A stretch of DNA of 5,805 nt. Origin: DASTGO01 sp035719045. GTDB lineage: Bacteria; Actinomycetota; Actinomycetes; Actinomycetales; Kineosporiaceae. The notes under the pieces are model-generated. The model saw nothing but the letters and a program-made list of their open reading frames with translations, made no database searches and was not told the DNA's origin. Numbering within the stretch: position 1 is the stretch's first letter; every line of letters begins with the position of its first letter. Position numbers and translations under genes: made by a program. The stretch is from the NCBI GenBank assembly GCA_035719045.1, contig DASTGO010000392.1, forward strand, positions 1 to 5,805, given 5' to 3'. Of this stretch, positions 4,766-5,805 are shown one piece after another.

Positions 4766-5805
4766 TCAGCCGGCGCCCAGACAGAGGAAGGAGGCGGCCG
4801 CGGCCACGGCCGCCGGGAGCTGCCCCGCCTGGCGACGGCCGTCCCGCAGCGCCTCGGCCAGGTCGCGGCCCGCACGCAACGCCCCGTGCAGGCCGGTCAT
4901 CAACCCGACGGCGGCCTCGTCCTCGACCGGGACCACGCTGGCCACCACGGCCCGCGTGCCCAACGGCACCAGGGCGTTGGCCAGGCCCAGCAACTCGTCG
5001 GCACCGGCGGGAGCCGCCAGCCCGGAGTCGCAGCTGGACAGCACCAGCCTTCGCGGGGCCCGGTGCAGGCGCTGCAGGTCGTAGCAGGTGAGCGGGCCGT
5101 CATCGAGGTGCAGGGCGGAGAACAGCGGGCTGTCGGCGCGGAAAGTGCCGTGCGCGGCGATGTGGACCAGATCCGCGCCGTCGATGGCCCGCAGCACCGC
5201 CTGCACCCCGGCCGCGCCGTCGGTGAGGACGACCGGCCGGTCAGGCCCGCCGGCCGCACCGGCCGCCACCTCGGTGACCTCGCCGCCGCCGGAGGCCAGA
5301 CCGGGGCCGCGGACCAGCACAACCCGGCCGCCGCCCGTCGCCGGGACCTCCCGCGCCCGCAGCCAGCTCGCCGCCGAAGGCGCCACGGCGACCACCCGAT
5401 CGCGCAGCTGCGGCAGCAGGCCCCAGGGCACCGCGTGCAGCCGCCCCGGCGGGACCACGACGATCCGCCCGTCACCCGCACCGAGCCGGTCCACGGCGTC
5501 GCCGAGCAGCAGTTCCTGCAGGAGCGCACCGGCCCGCACCAGCTCCTGGTGCAGCCGTCCCGGATCCCGGTGCGACATCCCGTACGCAAGCCGGGTCAGC
5601 GTGAACCGCGCGAACTCCACCTCGGCATGCGCCTGACCCGCCGATCCGGCCCGGTGCCGGGTCACCCGGCCTGCCCCGCAGACCAGGACGTGCAGCCGCC
5701 CGTCGACCTCGACGAGCTCCACCAGCCGGTCGTCCGGCTCGAGCGCGGCGAGCACCCGCCGGGAGACCGAGTGCGGGTCCGCGCTCCGGCCGGGCCCGCC
5801 GGGCG
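4766..5805 (-). CDS. CHAT-domain (caspase-like) peptidase, C-terminal part (5' end outside window)
   Basis: The frame is open to the right edge, so only the C-terminal ~346 codons are seen. CHAT domains are cysteine peptidases of the caspase/separase clan, found in bacteria alone, fused to TPR repeats, or in defence systems where they cleave a partner on activation. Counting from GTG 5755 as residue 1: an N-terminal strand region with ELVEVDGRLHVLV (13-25), a helical segment (about 40-85), the IVVVPPGRLHAVPWGLLP strand-turn (98-115), the catalytic His202 in HIAAHGTF, the CHAT signature SPLFSALHLDDGPL (209-222), the catalytic Cys242 in LVLSSCDSG, and the closing ASFLCLGAG. Both catalytic residues are present, so it should be active. 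GTG 5755 has no ribosome site and coding continues upstream, so it is probably not the start; related actinobacterial proteins often carry TPR repeats before this point. A hairpin follows the stop. Its target and partners are not visible. Confidence 0.87.
   Translation of the reverse strand, partial: PGGPGRSADPHSVSRRVLAALEPDDRLVELVEVDGRLHVLVCGAGRVTRHRAGSAGQAHAEVEFARFTLTRLAYGMSHRDPGRLHQELVRAGALLQELLLGDAVDRLGAGDGRIVVVPPGRLHAVPWGLLPQLRDRVVAVAPSAASWLRAREVPATGGGRVVLVRGPGLASGGGEVTEVAAGAAGGPDRPVVLTDGAAGVQAVLRAIDGADLVHIAAHGTFRADSPLFSALHLDDGPLTCYDLQRLHRAPRRLVLSSCDSGLAAPAGADELLGLANALVPLGTRAVVASVVPVEDEAAVGLMTGLHGALRAGRDLAEALRDGRRQAGQLPAAVAAAASFLCLGAG

Noticed and set aside
5088..5636. Plus-strand open frame opposite the CHAT gene
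   Set aside because: Ser/Pro/Arg-rich antisense shadow of a gene with a clear catalytic dyad.
1..5805. CRISPR arrays, tRNA/rRNA genes, insertion sequences, phage genes
   Set aside because: No regularly spaced repeats, tRNA cloverleaf, transposase motif or integrase motif was seen; the only repeat array is the short tandem at 3961-4013. The oxidase truncation has no visible insertion-element ends or target-site duplication.
2689..5805. The minus-strand genes as one new defence system built around CHAT
   Set aside because: A terminator-like hairpin and a 320-base gap with its own promoter-like island separate CHAT from the CxxC/OsmC/amidotransferase genes, and the latter families are ordinary metabolic or stress genes.

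Overview
The window is very GC-rich (roughly 70% or more by eye) and its codons end almost always in G or C. With the GTG starts, a TAGGCT-type -10 box and the gene families present, this points to a soil- or rock-type actinobacterium (Actinomycetota). I cannot name the genus from the sequence alone.

Left half, plus strand (1-2680). The 3' end of a SpoIIE/PP2C-type serine phosphatase gene enters from the left edge. It is followed by a complete gene for a thiamine-diphosphate, FAD-type pyruvate oxidase / quinone-dependent pyruvate dehydrogenase (PoxB-like). Seven bases after that stop codon lies the start of a GlcD-like FAD-binding (PCMH fold) oxidase gene. Only its first ~117 codons survive: the recognisable protein stops inside the FAD domain near 2675, and the reading frame then runs into the antisense strand of the next gene. 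The two enzymes look like the start of a redox operon (pyruvate to acetate, plus a 2-hydroxyacid-type flavin oxidase) whose distal part has been lost.

Right half, minus strand (2689-5805). Reading in the direction of transcription (right to left) there is a CHAT-domain (caspase-like) peptidase open at the right edge, a terminator-like hairpin, and a gene-poor stretch of about 320 bp with an unusually low-GC promoter-like island. Next come a small unrecognised protein with a CxxC motif, an imperfect 17-18 bp tandem repeat, an OsmC-family peroxidase/thiol protein, and a class I glutamine amidotransferase (GMP-synthase-like) that appears to have its own leaderless promoter. The amidotransferase converges tail-to-tail on the broken oxidase gene.

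How they work together: the phosphatase/pyruvate oxidase pair and the OsmC gene suit stress signalling and oxidative metabolism, but only PoxB-like plus flavin oxidase has a spacing that argues for co-expression. The CHAT protein is the only component reminiscent of a defence or programmed-proteolysis system. Its N-terminal part and any partners lie outside the window, so no complete new system can be claimed here. The most notable observations are the truncated flavin oxidase at the convergent junction, the CHAT protein, the tandem repeat between two minus-strand genes, and the low-GC island.
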